Source: Scatosoma sp964504025 (lineage in GTDB: Bacteria; Bacillota; Clostridia; Christensenellales; Borkfalkiaceae). Taken from it: a stretch of 14,506 nt of DNA. The translations under genes and the position numbers were made by a program. The notes under the pieces are model-generated. The model saw only the letters and a list, made by a program, of their open reading frames with translations, was not told where the DNA came from and made no database searches. Positions 6,634 to 11,682 of the stretch are shown piece by piece. The stretch's first letter is position 1. Each line of letters begins with the position of its first letter. The stretch is from positions 1 through 14,506 of the forward strand of contig CAZDCO010000030.1 of assembly GCA_964504025.1 (NCBI GenBank), written 5' to 3'.

Positions 6634-8480
6634 GCTTTTTCTCCTTGTAAACGTTTTTGCAATTTTGCCGATACCACCTGTGCCAACAAATTCAGCCCCA
6701 ACACAAACACGATCAACACGACCGCCGTGGCGTACGCCTCGTCCATATACCAACCTTCGCCCGAAAGTCGATACAGGGCGACGGCAAGCGTGGCGTTAGA
6801 GTCCATATAGCTATTCGGCATCGCGGAGATTACCGAACCCATGGTATACATAAAGGGAGCGGATTCGGCAACCACTCTGCCCATACTCAAAATAATCGCA
6901 CTCATAATACCGGGCAGCGCGGACGGCAGGACGATCTTGAAAATCGTACGCAGCTTGCCTGCGCCGAGCGCAAAACTCCCTTCCCGCAAACTGTTTTGCA
7001 CCGATTTCAAACTCTCTTCCGTAGAACGCACCACCGTAGGCAGCAACATCAAACTCACCGTCAACGAGCCTGCCAAAATGGAGCTTTTACCGCCGAGTAT
7101 AGGCAAGAAGGCGATCATACCGAACAAGCCGTAGACGATAGACGGTACGCCGCTCAACAAATCGATCGCACCGCGAATGGCGCGAATCAGGAAATTGTCT
7201 TTCTTGGCGTATTCGTTCAAGAAAACGGCGGTGCAAACGCCGACGGGTACGGCAATCAGCAAGCTCAACCCCACCGCCATCAACGTAGAAACGATCGAAG
7301 GCAAAATGGTGATATTTTTGCTGCCGAATTCGTATTCGCCGACCAAGAGGTGCGGTTTTTGGAAGAGCGTCGGCGTACCTTTGATAAAGATAAATCCGAC
7401 GACGAGGAGCAGAGCCGCGGCGGCGATCATACCTGCCGCCCACGACGCCACCGCGCCGATTTGCGCCGTCTTGCATTTGTATTTCAACGCCGCCAAACGA
7501 TCTTTACAAGCCAACCGCCATTTAGGCGTTTTCTTATCCGTCTTCCGTTGACGATTTTTGAAAATTCGGCTTCTACTCGCCCGTTCTACCGCGCCGCGCG
7601 TTGCCTTTTTGGAAAGGAAGCCGAACAGCACGTTGACGAGCAAGACGAAGCACAAAAGCACTACGCCCGTCGCAACCAACGCGCCCTGTTGTACCTCGCC
7701 CGCGTACCCCATTTCGATGACGATATTCGCCGTCAGCACGCGGAAGCTATTGAACAGGCTATCGGGATAAGCCACGGCGTTGCCAGCGACCATAACGACC
7801 GCCATGGTTTCGCCGAGCGCACGCCCGATACCGAGCACCAACGACGCCGTTACGCCCGACTTCGCCGCTTTCGTTACCGTTCCGAATACGGCTTGACTAT
7901 GGGTAGAACCGAGCGCGAGCGCGCCCTCGTAATAGGTACGAGGTACAGCTTCCAAACTCGTTTTAGAGAGAGATACGACGGTGGGTACGATCATGATACC
8001 CAAAATCAACGACGTGGCGAGCAGTCCGCCGCCGTTATTCGGCGCAATCGTCGAAAGGACGGGCAGCAAAAAGGCGATTCCGAAGAAGCCGTATACGACG
8101 GAGGGAATTCCTGCCAACAAGTCGATCGTTACCGAAAAAACTTTCTTCCATTTTTTCGGGCAATAGAAAGCGATGAATACCGCCGTGAAATAGCCCAGCG
8201 TACCGCCGATCGCCAGCGCGCCGACGGTCGCGGCGAACGTGCCGACGATCATTTTGAATACGCCGTAACTTCCCGAAAGGGTAACGCTGTCGTAATTGTC
8301 CAAACGATCGGGAGACCATTCTTTGCCGAAAATGAAATCGAACACGCCGATTTTTTTGAAAGCCGGCAAGCTCTCCACGAACATGAAAACGAAAATGGCT
8401 ACAACGGCGATGACACACAGTATCGCCGCCGTCGTAAACACGATTTTACCCGTTTGTTCTTTTGCTTTCGTTGCTCGCAT
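6630..8480 (-). CDS. pstCA: Fused phosphate ABC transporter permease PstC-PstA
   Basis: One 616-residue chain carries both membrane subunits of the Pst importer. PstC is about 1-300 and PstA about 340-616, joined by a Lys/Arg-rich linker (about 300-340). The paired hallmarks repeat: LLAGIPSVVYGFFGI (121-135) against LLSGVPSIVYGLFGM (441-455). So do the ATPase-coupling EAA loops, EGALALGSTHSQ...GIGRALGE (185-224) against EGSFALGAGKLR...SMGRVVAE (500-539). Each half has about six membrane segments. The frame is open throughout with no internal stop. The fused protein probably stands in for the usual PstC-PstA heterodimer. It starts 1 nt after the pstS stop with only a weak ribosome binding site, so re-initiation from pstS is likely. 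Its stop overlaps pstB. Confidence 0.93.
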   Translation of the reverse strand: MRATKAKEQTGKIVFTTAAILCVIAVVAIFVFMFVESLPAFKKIGVFDFIFGKEWSPDRLDNYDSVTLSGSYGVFKMIVGTFAATVGALAIGGTLGYFTAVFIAFYCPKKWKKVFSVTIDLLAGIPSVVYGFFGIAFLLPVLSTIAPNNGGGLLATSLILGIMIVPTVVSLSKTSLEAVPRTYYEGALALGSTHSQAVFGTVTKAAKSGVTASLVLGIGRALGETMAVVMVAGNAVAYPDSLFNSFRVLTANIVIEMGYAGEVQQGALVATGVVLLCFVLLVNVLFGFLSKKATRGAVERASRSRIFKNRQRKTDKKTPKWRLACKDRLAALKYKCKTAQIGAVASWAAGMIAAAALLLVVGFIFIKGTPTLFQKPHLLVGEYEFGSKNITILPSIVSTLMAVGLSLLIAVPVGVCTAVFLNEYAKKDNFLIRAIRGAIDLLSGVPSIVYGLFGMIAFLPILGGKSSILAGSLTVSLMLLPTVVRSTEESLKSVQNSLREGSFALGAGKLRTIFKIVLPSALPGIMSAIILSMGRVVAESAPFMYTMGSVISAMPNSYMDSNATLAVALYRLSGEGWYMDEAYATAVVLIVFVLGLNLLAQVVSAKLQKRLQGEKA

Positions 8481-8481
8481 A

Positions 8482-9429
8482 TCAGTTATTCAACTCGCTA
8501 AATTTAGTCGTTTTGCCCGTGTAGATATCGTACAGTTGGGCAAGCGTTAAGTCGTTGACGGCTTCGTTTGCAGGGTTGACGATGACTGCCACCGCGTCCA
8601 AGCATACGTTGAATGCGTTAATGCCCTCTTCTTGCACGCTCGCGGAAGACATACCGATAACACAGCCCGTCTTGTCCGCTTTTACGTCCTTTTTGCCTTG
8701 GGACGAGCCTTGCAAGTCCAACGCCTCGAACACGTCGTTTACCGCTCTTCCGTACAAATTCGCATAGCCGATCATCGCTTCGGAGATGAGCAATTCCATA
8801 CTCGTCGAGCCGCTAAGGACGATCTTACCGCCCGAAGGCAACGCCGATTTCACTTCGTATTCTTCCACGGGGATAGCGGTTTCACCTTCGTTGGCGCGTT
8901 GCGCAGGATCGGCAAGGTAGATACAACCTGCCTTTGTAGCGTGTTCGGACATCACTTCGCTCTTCAAGTACAACAAAAAGTCTGCCGCCACGTCGGTGAG
9001 TTCCGTCGTCGCACTGGTCATAATGACGAAGGGACGTTGAATTTTGTAGCTACCGTCCAAGACCGTGGAGGTGGAGGGCGTAACTCCGTTTACGCTGACG
9101 AGTTTTACCGATTCGTTTACCGAACTTAAAGACACGTAGCCGATGGCGTTTTTATCGCTTGCCACCTTGGTAAGCACCACGCCCGTGCCGTCTACGAAGT
9201 CGGCTTTTTGCGTAGTGAAGGACGTCTTTTTGCCGTCGATTTTCATTTCCAAATAGTTACCATTGCCGTCCGTTACGATGGTTTCAAACGCTTCACGCGT
9301 GCCGCTGCTACCGCTGCGCGCAATTACGCTGATATTCTTTTCGCCGCCGTTACAACCGACAAGCCCTACCATACCGCCAAACGCTAACGTACACGAAAGC
9401 GCAATCGTTACAAGTTGTTTCTTTTTCAT
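8482..9429 (-). CDS. pstS: Phosphate-binding lipoprotein PstS, circularly permuted order
   Basis: Extracytoplasmic phosphate-binding protein of 315 residues. A signal peptide with lipobox LVGC puts the lipidated Cys at position 26. The anion-binding loop ARSGSSGTREAFE (37-49) and the GYVSLSSV region come first. The half that normally opens PstS, including the GSTSMELL loop (207-214), IGMSSASV (258-265) and DAVAVIVNPANEAVNDLTL (278-296), comes last. The protein ends DIYTGKTTKFSELNN. In canonical PstS the ending shown here comes directly before the opening shown here, so the fold appears circularly permuted. I recall similar order in gut Clostridia PstS proteins. AAGGAG at 9439-9444 precedes the ATG. 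It is the first gene of the operon. Confidence 0.92.
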   Translation of the reverse strand: MKKKQLVTIALSCTLAFGGMVGLVGCNGGEKNISVIARSGSSGTREAFETIVTDGNGNYLEMKIDGKKTSFTTQKADFVDGTGVVLTKVASDKNAIGYVSLSSVNESVKLVSVNGVTPSTSTVLDGSYKIQRPFVIMTSATTELTDVAADFLLYLKSEVMSEHATKAGCIYLADPAQRANEGETAIPVEEYEVKSALPSGGKIVLSGSTSMELLISEAMIGYANLYGRAVNDVFEALDLQGSSQGKKDVKADKTGCVIGMSSASVQEEGINAFNVCLDAVAVIVNPANEAVNDLTLAQLYDIYTGKTTKFSELNN

Positions 9430-9463
9430 TTGATTTTTCTCCTTTCCTTGATTTCGTACCCTT

Positions 9464-9534
9464 ATTATACTGCGCCTTAAAAAAACAAACTATCACTTTT
9501 TCGTTTTGCTTTCGTAAAGTTTACGTAAAGTTTA
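9464..9534 (-). promoter_or_regulatory. pst operon promoter with tandem PHO-box-like repeats
   Basis: On the minus strand TAAACTTTACG occurs twice in direct tandem (9534-9524 and 9523-9513) with no mismatch. This gives two TTTACG hexamers 11 bp apart, as expected for head-to-tail binding of a PhoB/PhoP dimer. A perfect -10, TATAAT, lies at 9469-9464. The -35 position (about 9492-9487, TAGTTT) is poor, which fits activator-dependent transcription. A transcription start near 9457 leaves a short leader to the ATG at 9429. Confidence 0.8.
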
Positions 9535-9538
9535 AGAT

Positions 9539-9592
9539 AAAGAAAAAAAGAGGAGCCGAGTTCTTCGTTTTCTCCTCAACCTCTTTTTCTTT
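9539..9592. terminator. Bidirectional terminator between the VWA gene and pst promoter
   Basis: GAGGAG (9550-9555) and CTCCTC (9572-9577) pair, and more pairs form with A-rich and T-rich flanks (AAAGAAAAAAA on the left, CTCTTTTTCTTT on the right). On the minus strand the stem is followed by TTTTTTTC, which suits termination of the VWA-gene transcript before the PHO box. The direct repeat CGTATACTTT (9612-9621 and 9639-9648) at the VWA gene's end is unexplained. Confidence 0.65.
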
Positions 9593-9633
9593 ATATATAC
9601 GGCGCTCTCGACCGTATACTTTCTTCTTTTCAT

Positions 9634-10158
9634 TTAGTCGTATACTTTAATTCTCGCCACTTTTCCCCAAGGCGGTTGCACCTCTTCGTTGTTTAAGAGC
9701 CACAACACGGGTATTCCGCCCGTCTCTTTTTCTTCCGGGAAAGGAGCGTAGCCGTCCGTCAAAACGATGATACTTGCAGGCAGCTTTTCCATATATTTCG
9801 CCACGTATTCAAAGATAATTTGAAAATTCGTTCCTCCGCCGCCCGCCGCTTTGATGAGCTTAAATTCTTCTATATCCGAAAACGGTTTCGGTTCAATGAT
9901 CGCCGCGCCAAAGAAGCCCAACCAGCCCTTTAATTTTCCGTCGAATTGTTCGATCGCTCCTTTTACTTCACTAAACGCGTGCGCAATCATCTCATCCGAC
10001 ATAGAACCGGACGTATCGATCATAAACAAAATATCTTCCACCAAATCCTCTTTGATAGCGGTTAAAATATCTTTTGAAGAAAGAGGCTCGTTTGAACCTT
10101 GCAACTGCGCAAGCAACGCTTTTATAGATTTTGCTAAATTAGAATTATCGTTTTTCAT
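9634..10158 (-). CDS. Stand-alone VWA-like domain protein (DUF2201 C-terminal type)
   Basis: This 174-residue cytoplasmic protein is almost entirely one von Willebrand A-like fold. The metal-ion (MIDAS) residues are all there: DTSGS at 48-52, Thr110 in GGGGTNF, and Asp135 in LTDGYAPFP. The ending VLWLLNNEEVQPPWGKVARI resembles the end of DUF2201 VWA-like proteins. Those are normally about twice as long, with an N-terminal metallopeptidase-like domain and an AAA+ (MoxR-type) partner gene nearby. Here only about 40 unrelated-looking residues precede the VWA part, and no ATPase is adjacent. It may be a trimmed descendant or a dedicated small form. Function is unknown beyond metal-dependent protein binding. 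Start ATG 10156-10158; the GAGG upstream is rather distant. Confidence 0.75.
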   Translation of the reverse strand: MKNDNSNLAKSIKALLAQLQGSNEPLSSKDILTAIKEDLVEDILFMIDTSGSMSDEMIAHAFSEVKGAIEQFDGKLKGWLGFFGAAIIEPKPFSDIEEFKLIKAAGGGGTNFQIIFEYVAKYMEKLPASIIVLTDGYAPFPEEKETGGIPVLWLLNNEEVQPPWGKVARIKVYD

Positions 10159-10181
10159 AAGTGTTTTTTCCTCGCTATCCT

Positions 10182-10221
10182 ATTATACAATATTAAATAT
10201 GACAGTTTCCGTCATATTTAA
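10182..10221 (-). promoter_or_regulatory. Promoter with large palindromic operator for the VWA gene
   Basis: TTAAATATGAC (10193-10203) and GTCATATTTAA (10211-10221) are a perfect 11-bp inverted repeat around a 7-nt centre. It covers the -35 region of a minus-strand -10 TATAAT (10187-10182). A further AAATATGACG lies at 10267-10275. This looks like the site of a dimeric repressor, but I do not recognise the motif and no regulator gene is adjacent. Confidence 0.6.
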
Positions 10222-10320
10222 GAAAATTTTTATCTTTTTTCGATTTTTCTTGACTTACTAAAAGGAAAATATGACGTCCTTTGCATTTTCGCCACCTTTT
10301 ATCGTCTTATTTTTTACGTA

Positions 10321-10352
10321 AAAAACTCTCCCCGATTTTTCGTCGAGAAGAG
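10321..10352 (-). terminator. Minus-strand terminator left of the attachment region
   Basis: CTCTCCCCGA (10326-10335) and TCGAGAAGAG (10343-10352) pair over 10 bp with two wobbles and a 7-nt loop. On the minus strand the stem is followed by TTTTTTACG. It would stop transcripts coming from the tRNA/element side before the VWA gene. Confidence 0.65.
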
Positions 10353-10407
10353 TATATCATATCCATCGTCCCAAAAACGGAACTATATATTGAAATTAAC
10401 CTAAAAT

Positions 10408-10433
10408 TTACGCCCCATTTACGCCCCACTTTT
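10408..10433. repeat. Left 26-bp repeat, candidate integrase arm site
   Basis: This is identical to 10630-10655. Internally it is two direct repeats of TGGGGCGTAA (minus strand) 11 bp apart, one helical turn. It lies about 80 bp from the tRNA fragment. A short-repeat pair in the same orientation on both sides of a tRNA-derived core is how arm-type binding sites of tyrosine integrases are laid out. Integrase binding is inferred. Confidence 0.6.
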
Positions 10434-10472
10434 TGCAAATAAAAGTGTTTTTTGATTTTTCGGTAAAACAAA

Positions 10473-10514
10473 AACGAGCATTTTTCAACGTTTTTTCGCT
10501 AAAAAATGCCCGTT
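10473..10514 (-). terminator. Terminator hairpin directly after the tRNA-Asn fragment
   Basis: AACGAGCATTTTT (10473-10485) and AAAAATGCCCGTT (10502-10514) form a 13-bp stem with one wobble. On the minus strand TTTGTTTT follows. It abuts the CCA end of the tRNA fragment, as expected for a native tRNA terminator. Confidence 0.75.
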
Positions 10515-10559
10515 TGGCTGCCCCTGTCAGGCTCGAACTGACGACACACGGATTAACAG
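10515..10559 (-). other. 3' half of tRNA-Asn (GUU): attachment-site core
   Basis: On the minus strand this begins with the anticodon loop CTGTTAA (anticodon GTT, Asn). It continues with TCCGT, then a T arm with perfect 5-bp stem (GTCAG/CTGAC) around TTCGAGC, then an acceptor strand ending GGGGCAGCCA with encoded CCA. The 5' half is missing: bases upstream of the loop (GCAGC) do not pair with TCCGT, and no D arm is recognisable to 10680. A tRNA copy broken at the anticodon loop is the usual mark of tyrosine-integrase insertion into a tRNA gene. The fragment is not a functional tRNA. Confidence 0.8.
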
Positions 10560-10629
10560 GCTGCTATTCCTACGGTTTCAAAATCGCTCAATCCCTTTAT
10601 TTATAAGGCTTGTAGCGTTTATGATTTTC

Positions 10630-10655
10630 TTACGCCCCATTTACGCCCCACTTTT
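10630..10655. repeat. Right 26-bp repeat, candidate integrase arm site
   Basis: Exact second copy of 10408-10433 in the same orientation, about 70 bp on the other side of the tRNA fragment. Between 10560 and 10702 I see no gene. Apart from this repeat there is only CTGTTAATC at 10672-10680, an inverted match to the tRNA anticodon-loop sequence at 10551-10559. Confidence 0.6.
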
Positions 10656-10768
10656 CAATTAGGTTTTCACTCTGTTAATCGCCGTGGGGAACAACTTCCC
10701 AATAGCCGGACTTATCCGTTCCTCGACGCGCCAAAACACCTTGTCAATCTTTATCGGAATGAAAAAAG

Positions 10769-10807
10769 GTAGCGCCGACACGCTAAATCGCGTTTTGTCG
10801 GCGCTAC
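10769..10807. terminator. Strong bidirectional hairpin terminator, copy A
   Basis: GTAGCGCCGACA (10769-10780) and TGTCGGCGCTAC (10796-10807) form a perfect 12-bp stem with a further ACGC/GCGT pairing inside. T-rich tracts follow on both sides: TTTTTTCATTCC on the minus strand, and TCTATTTTTTC on the plus strand. It could end the antisense RNA and insulate the peptide locus. Confidence 0.75.
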
Positions 10808-10843
10808 TCTATTTTTTCATTCTCTTTTTCGTATTTCCCCTAC

Positions 10844-10872
10844 TTGACAGCCTATCTCCGCCGTGTTTGTAT
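10844..10872 (+). promoter_or_regulatory. Sense promoter of the small peptide gene, copy A
   Basis: A perfect -35 TTGACA (10844-10849), a 17-bp spacer, and a weak -10 TTGTAT (10867-10872) with an extended TG at 10864-10865. The predicted start near 10879 gives a leader of about 25 nt before ATG 10904. Confidence 0.6.
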
Positions 10873-10903
10873 CGAACCATAAAAAATAAGGAGGTTAGCC
10901 ACT

Positions 10904-10981
10904 ATGAAGAAACTAGAAAAAATACTCATAGTCTTACAAATTATCCATCAAATAATTTTAATTCTTAAAGAATTAGGCTAA
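10904..10981 (+). CDS. 25-residue hydrophobic peptide, candidate type I toxin (copy A)
   Basis: The peptide starts MKKLEKILIVLQIIHQIILI and ends LKELG: a charged N-terminus, a run of Ile/Leu/Val long enough to span or lie on a membrane, and a charged end. AAGGAGG at 10888-10894 is a perfect Shine-Dalgarno 9 nt before the ATG. The mRNA segment UAAGGAGGUUAGCC (10887-10900) is complementary to GGCUAACCACCUUA (10976-10989) at the stop codon except for one A-A mismatch. The ribosome binding site can therefore be locked by the transcript's own 3' end. A consensus promoter immediately downstream drives RNA antisense to the entire ORF. These are hallmarks of type I toxin mRNAs. I do not recognise the peptide as Fst, TxpA/BsrG or Ldr. 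Toxicity is inferred. Confidence 0.65.
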   Translation: MKKLEKILIVLQIIHQIILILKELG

Positions 10982-10997
10982 CCACCTTACGGTTCTC

Positions 10998-11026
10998 ATT
11001 ATAACACAACGAAGCTCGTCTGTCAA
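10998..11026 (-). promoter_or_regulatory. Consensus antisense promoter, copy A
   Basis: Both hexamers match the sigma-70/sigma-A consensus exactly with a 17-bp spacer. This is much stronger on paper than the sense promoter, as expected when an RNA antitoxin must exceed its target. Confidence 0.8.
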
Positions 11027-11082
11027 GCCATAACCACTTTTTTTTTAAAAAAAAGCCTCTTCCCTAACCTGGTATTGTAAAC

Positions 11083-11102
11083 GAGTGCCGACGTCGGCAC
11101 TC
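11083..11102 (+). terminator. Palindromic terminator of the peptide mRNA, copy A
   Basis: GAGTGCCGACGTCGGCACTC is a perfect 20-bp palindrome followed on the plus strand by TTACTTTTTTATTT. It lies between the peptide gene and the convergent ATPase fragment and may serve both directions. Confidence 0.75.
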
Positions 11103-11110
11103 TTACTTTT

Positions 11111-11277
11111 TTATTTCTCTCGTCTAAATCCGTCCAACAAATCGCCAACGAAGTAACTATTTTGCTCGCCAAGCTCGGAAAACGTTGCTTTTTCGGTGGC
11201 GTATTCCGCCAAATCGTTTATACCCACCGGAGAACGTAACGCCTTTTCCGTGAAAAAGTCCGAAAAACAATCCGTAG
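11111..11277 (-). pseudogene. Duplicated 3' fragment of the membrane ATPase gene
   Basis: It encodes the last ~54 residues of the 726-residue protein (from TDCFSDFF to the end GFRREK) with identical amino acids. The two base differences from the full gene are both TTT/TTC phenylalanine changes. There is no start signal; the frame runs into copy B's terminator region upstream. It is a by-product of the 572-bp duplication. Confidence 0.85.
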
Positions 11278-11340
11278 CCGGACTTATCCGTTCCTCGACG
11301 CGCCAAAACACCTTGTCAATCTTTATCGGAATGAAAAAAG

Positions 11341-11379
11341 GTAGCGCCGACACGCTAAATCGCGTTTTGTCGGCGCTAC
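11341..11379. terminator. Strong bidirectional hairpin terminator, copy B
   Basis: Identical to the copy A hairpin (stem arms 11341-11352 and 11368-11379). It separates copy B's peptide locus from the ATPase fragment of copy A. Confidence 0.75.
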
Positions 11380-11415
11380 TCTATTTTTTCATTCTCTTTT
11401 TCGTATTTCCCCTAC

Positions 11416-11444
11416 TTGACAGCCTATCTCCGCCGTGTTTGTAT
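11416..11444 (+). promoter_or_regulatory. Sense promoter of the small peptide gene, copy B
   Basis: TTGACA (11416-11421) and TTGTAT (11439-11444), with spacing and extended -10 identical to copy A. Confidence 0.6.
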
Positions 11445-11475
11445 CGAACCATAAAAAATAAGGAGGTTAGCCACT

Positions 11476-11553
11476 ATGAAGAAACTAGAAAAAATACTCA
11501 TAGTCTTACAAATTATCCATCAAATAATTTTAATTCTTAAAGAATTAGGCTAA
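11476..11553 (+). CDS. 25-residue hydrophobic peptide, candidate type I toxin (copy B)
   Basis: Base-for-base identical to the copy A gene, including the Shine-Dalgarno and the complementary 3' arm. In this copy the locus lies immediately downstream of, and convergent with, the intact 726-residue membrane protein gene. That suggests the peptide locus is part of the mobile element and could act as a retention module. Confidence 0.65.
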   Translation: MKKLEKILIVLQIIHQIILILKELG

Positions 11554-11569
11554 CCACCTTACGGTTCTC

Positions 11570-11598
11570 ATTATAACACAACGAAGCTCGTCTGTCAA
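11570..11598 (-). promoter_or_regulatory. Consensus antisense promoter, copy B
   Basis: Same consensus hexamers and 17-bp spacer as copy A. Confidence 0.8.
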
Positions 11599-11654
11599 GC
11601 CATAACCACTTTTTTTTTAAAAAAAAGCCTCTTCCCTAACCTGGTATTGTAAAC

Positions 11655-11674
11655 GAGTGCCGACGTCGGCACTC
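11655..11674. terminator. Palindromic terminator between peptide and ATPase genes, copy B
   Basis: Perfect 20-bp palindrome with TTACTTTTTTA on the plus side. It sits 8 bp past the stop codon of the convergent 726-residue protein gene, so it may terminate both transcripts. Confidence 0.75.
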
Positions 11675-11682
11675 TTACTTTT

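Larger units (their letters stand above)
10769..10991 (-). ncRNA. Predicted antisense RNA over the small peptide gene, copy A
   Basis: The promoter on the minus strand is TTGACA (11026-11021), 17 bp, TATAAT (11003-10998), a perfect consensus. Predicted start is near 10991. The RNA would cover the whole peptide ORF and its Shine-Dalgarno. It could end at the hairpin 10769-10807 (about 220 nt) or earlier near 10880, where the RNA's own inverted arms are followed by a run of U residues. The likely role is antitoxin RNA that pairs with the peptide mRNA. Confidence 0.6.
10703..11274. repeat. 572-bp tandem duplication, copy A
   Basis: Copy A is followed head-to-tail by copy B. By eye the two differ at only two positions, 11252 (G against A) and 11264 (A against G). 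Each unit holds a bidirectional hairpin, the small peptide gene with its antisense promoter, a palindromic terminator and the last ~54 codons of the 726-residue membrane protein gene. The breakpoints share only TAG, so it probably arose by short-homology tandem duplication or by deletion between tandem element copies. Confidence 0.92.
11341..11563 (-). ncRNA. Predicted antisense RNA over the small peptide gene, copy B
   Basis: Driven by TTGACA (11598-11593) and TATAAT (11575-11570), 17-bp spacer. It is identical in sequence to the copy A RNA, so each could act on either mRNA. Confidence 0.6.

Noticed and set aside
6634..6753. An upstream extension of PstB by 40 residues
   Set aside because: The extension is read from inside the pstCA coding end. 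A proper AAGGAG and ATGA overlap support the start at 6633.
6657..8501. A 614-codon open frame on the plus strand opposite pstCA
   Set aside because: It is exactly antisense to a well-conserved permease gene, has Arg/His/Gln-rich low-complexity composition and no ribosome binding site. It results from codon bias of the real gene.
10408..10520. C-terminal end of an integrase gene on the minus strand (reading WGVNGA before TAA at 10410-10408)
   Set aside because: The upstream frame runs through the tRNA hairpin terminator and is AT-driven. The second copy of the repeat has an in-frame stop shortly upstream, so coding is unlikely.
10515..10605. An intact tRNA gene
   Set aside because: Only the anticodon loop, T arm and acceptor 3' strand are present. 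There is no matching 5' anticodon stem, D arm or 5' acceptor strand.
10684..10968. A 94-codon plus-strand frame running over the small peptide gene, and its 114-codon relative at 11196-11540
   Set aside because: They read through the hairpin terminator and promoter in a different frame from the peptide, with no ribosome binding site. The 25-codon ORF has a perfect Shine-Dalgarno.
11111..11353. An 80-codon minus-strand gene in copy A
   Set aside because: Its first part is non-coding terminator sequence and the rest is the duplicated tail of the ATPase gene. There is no start signal.
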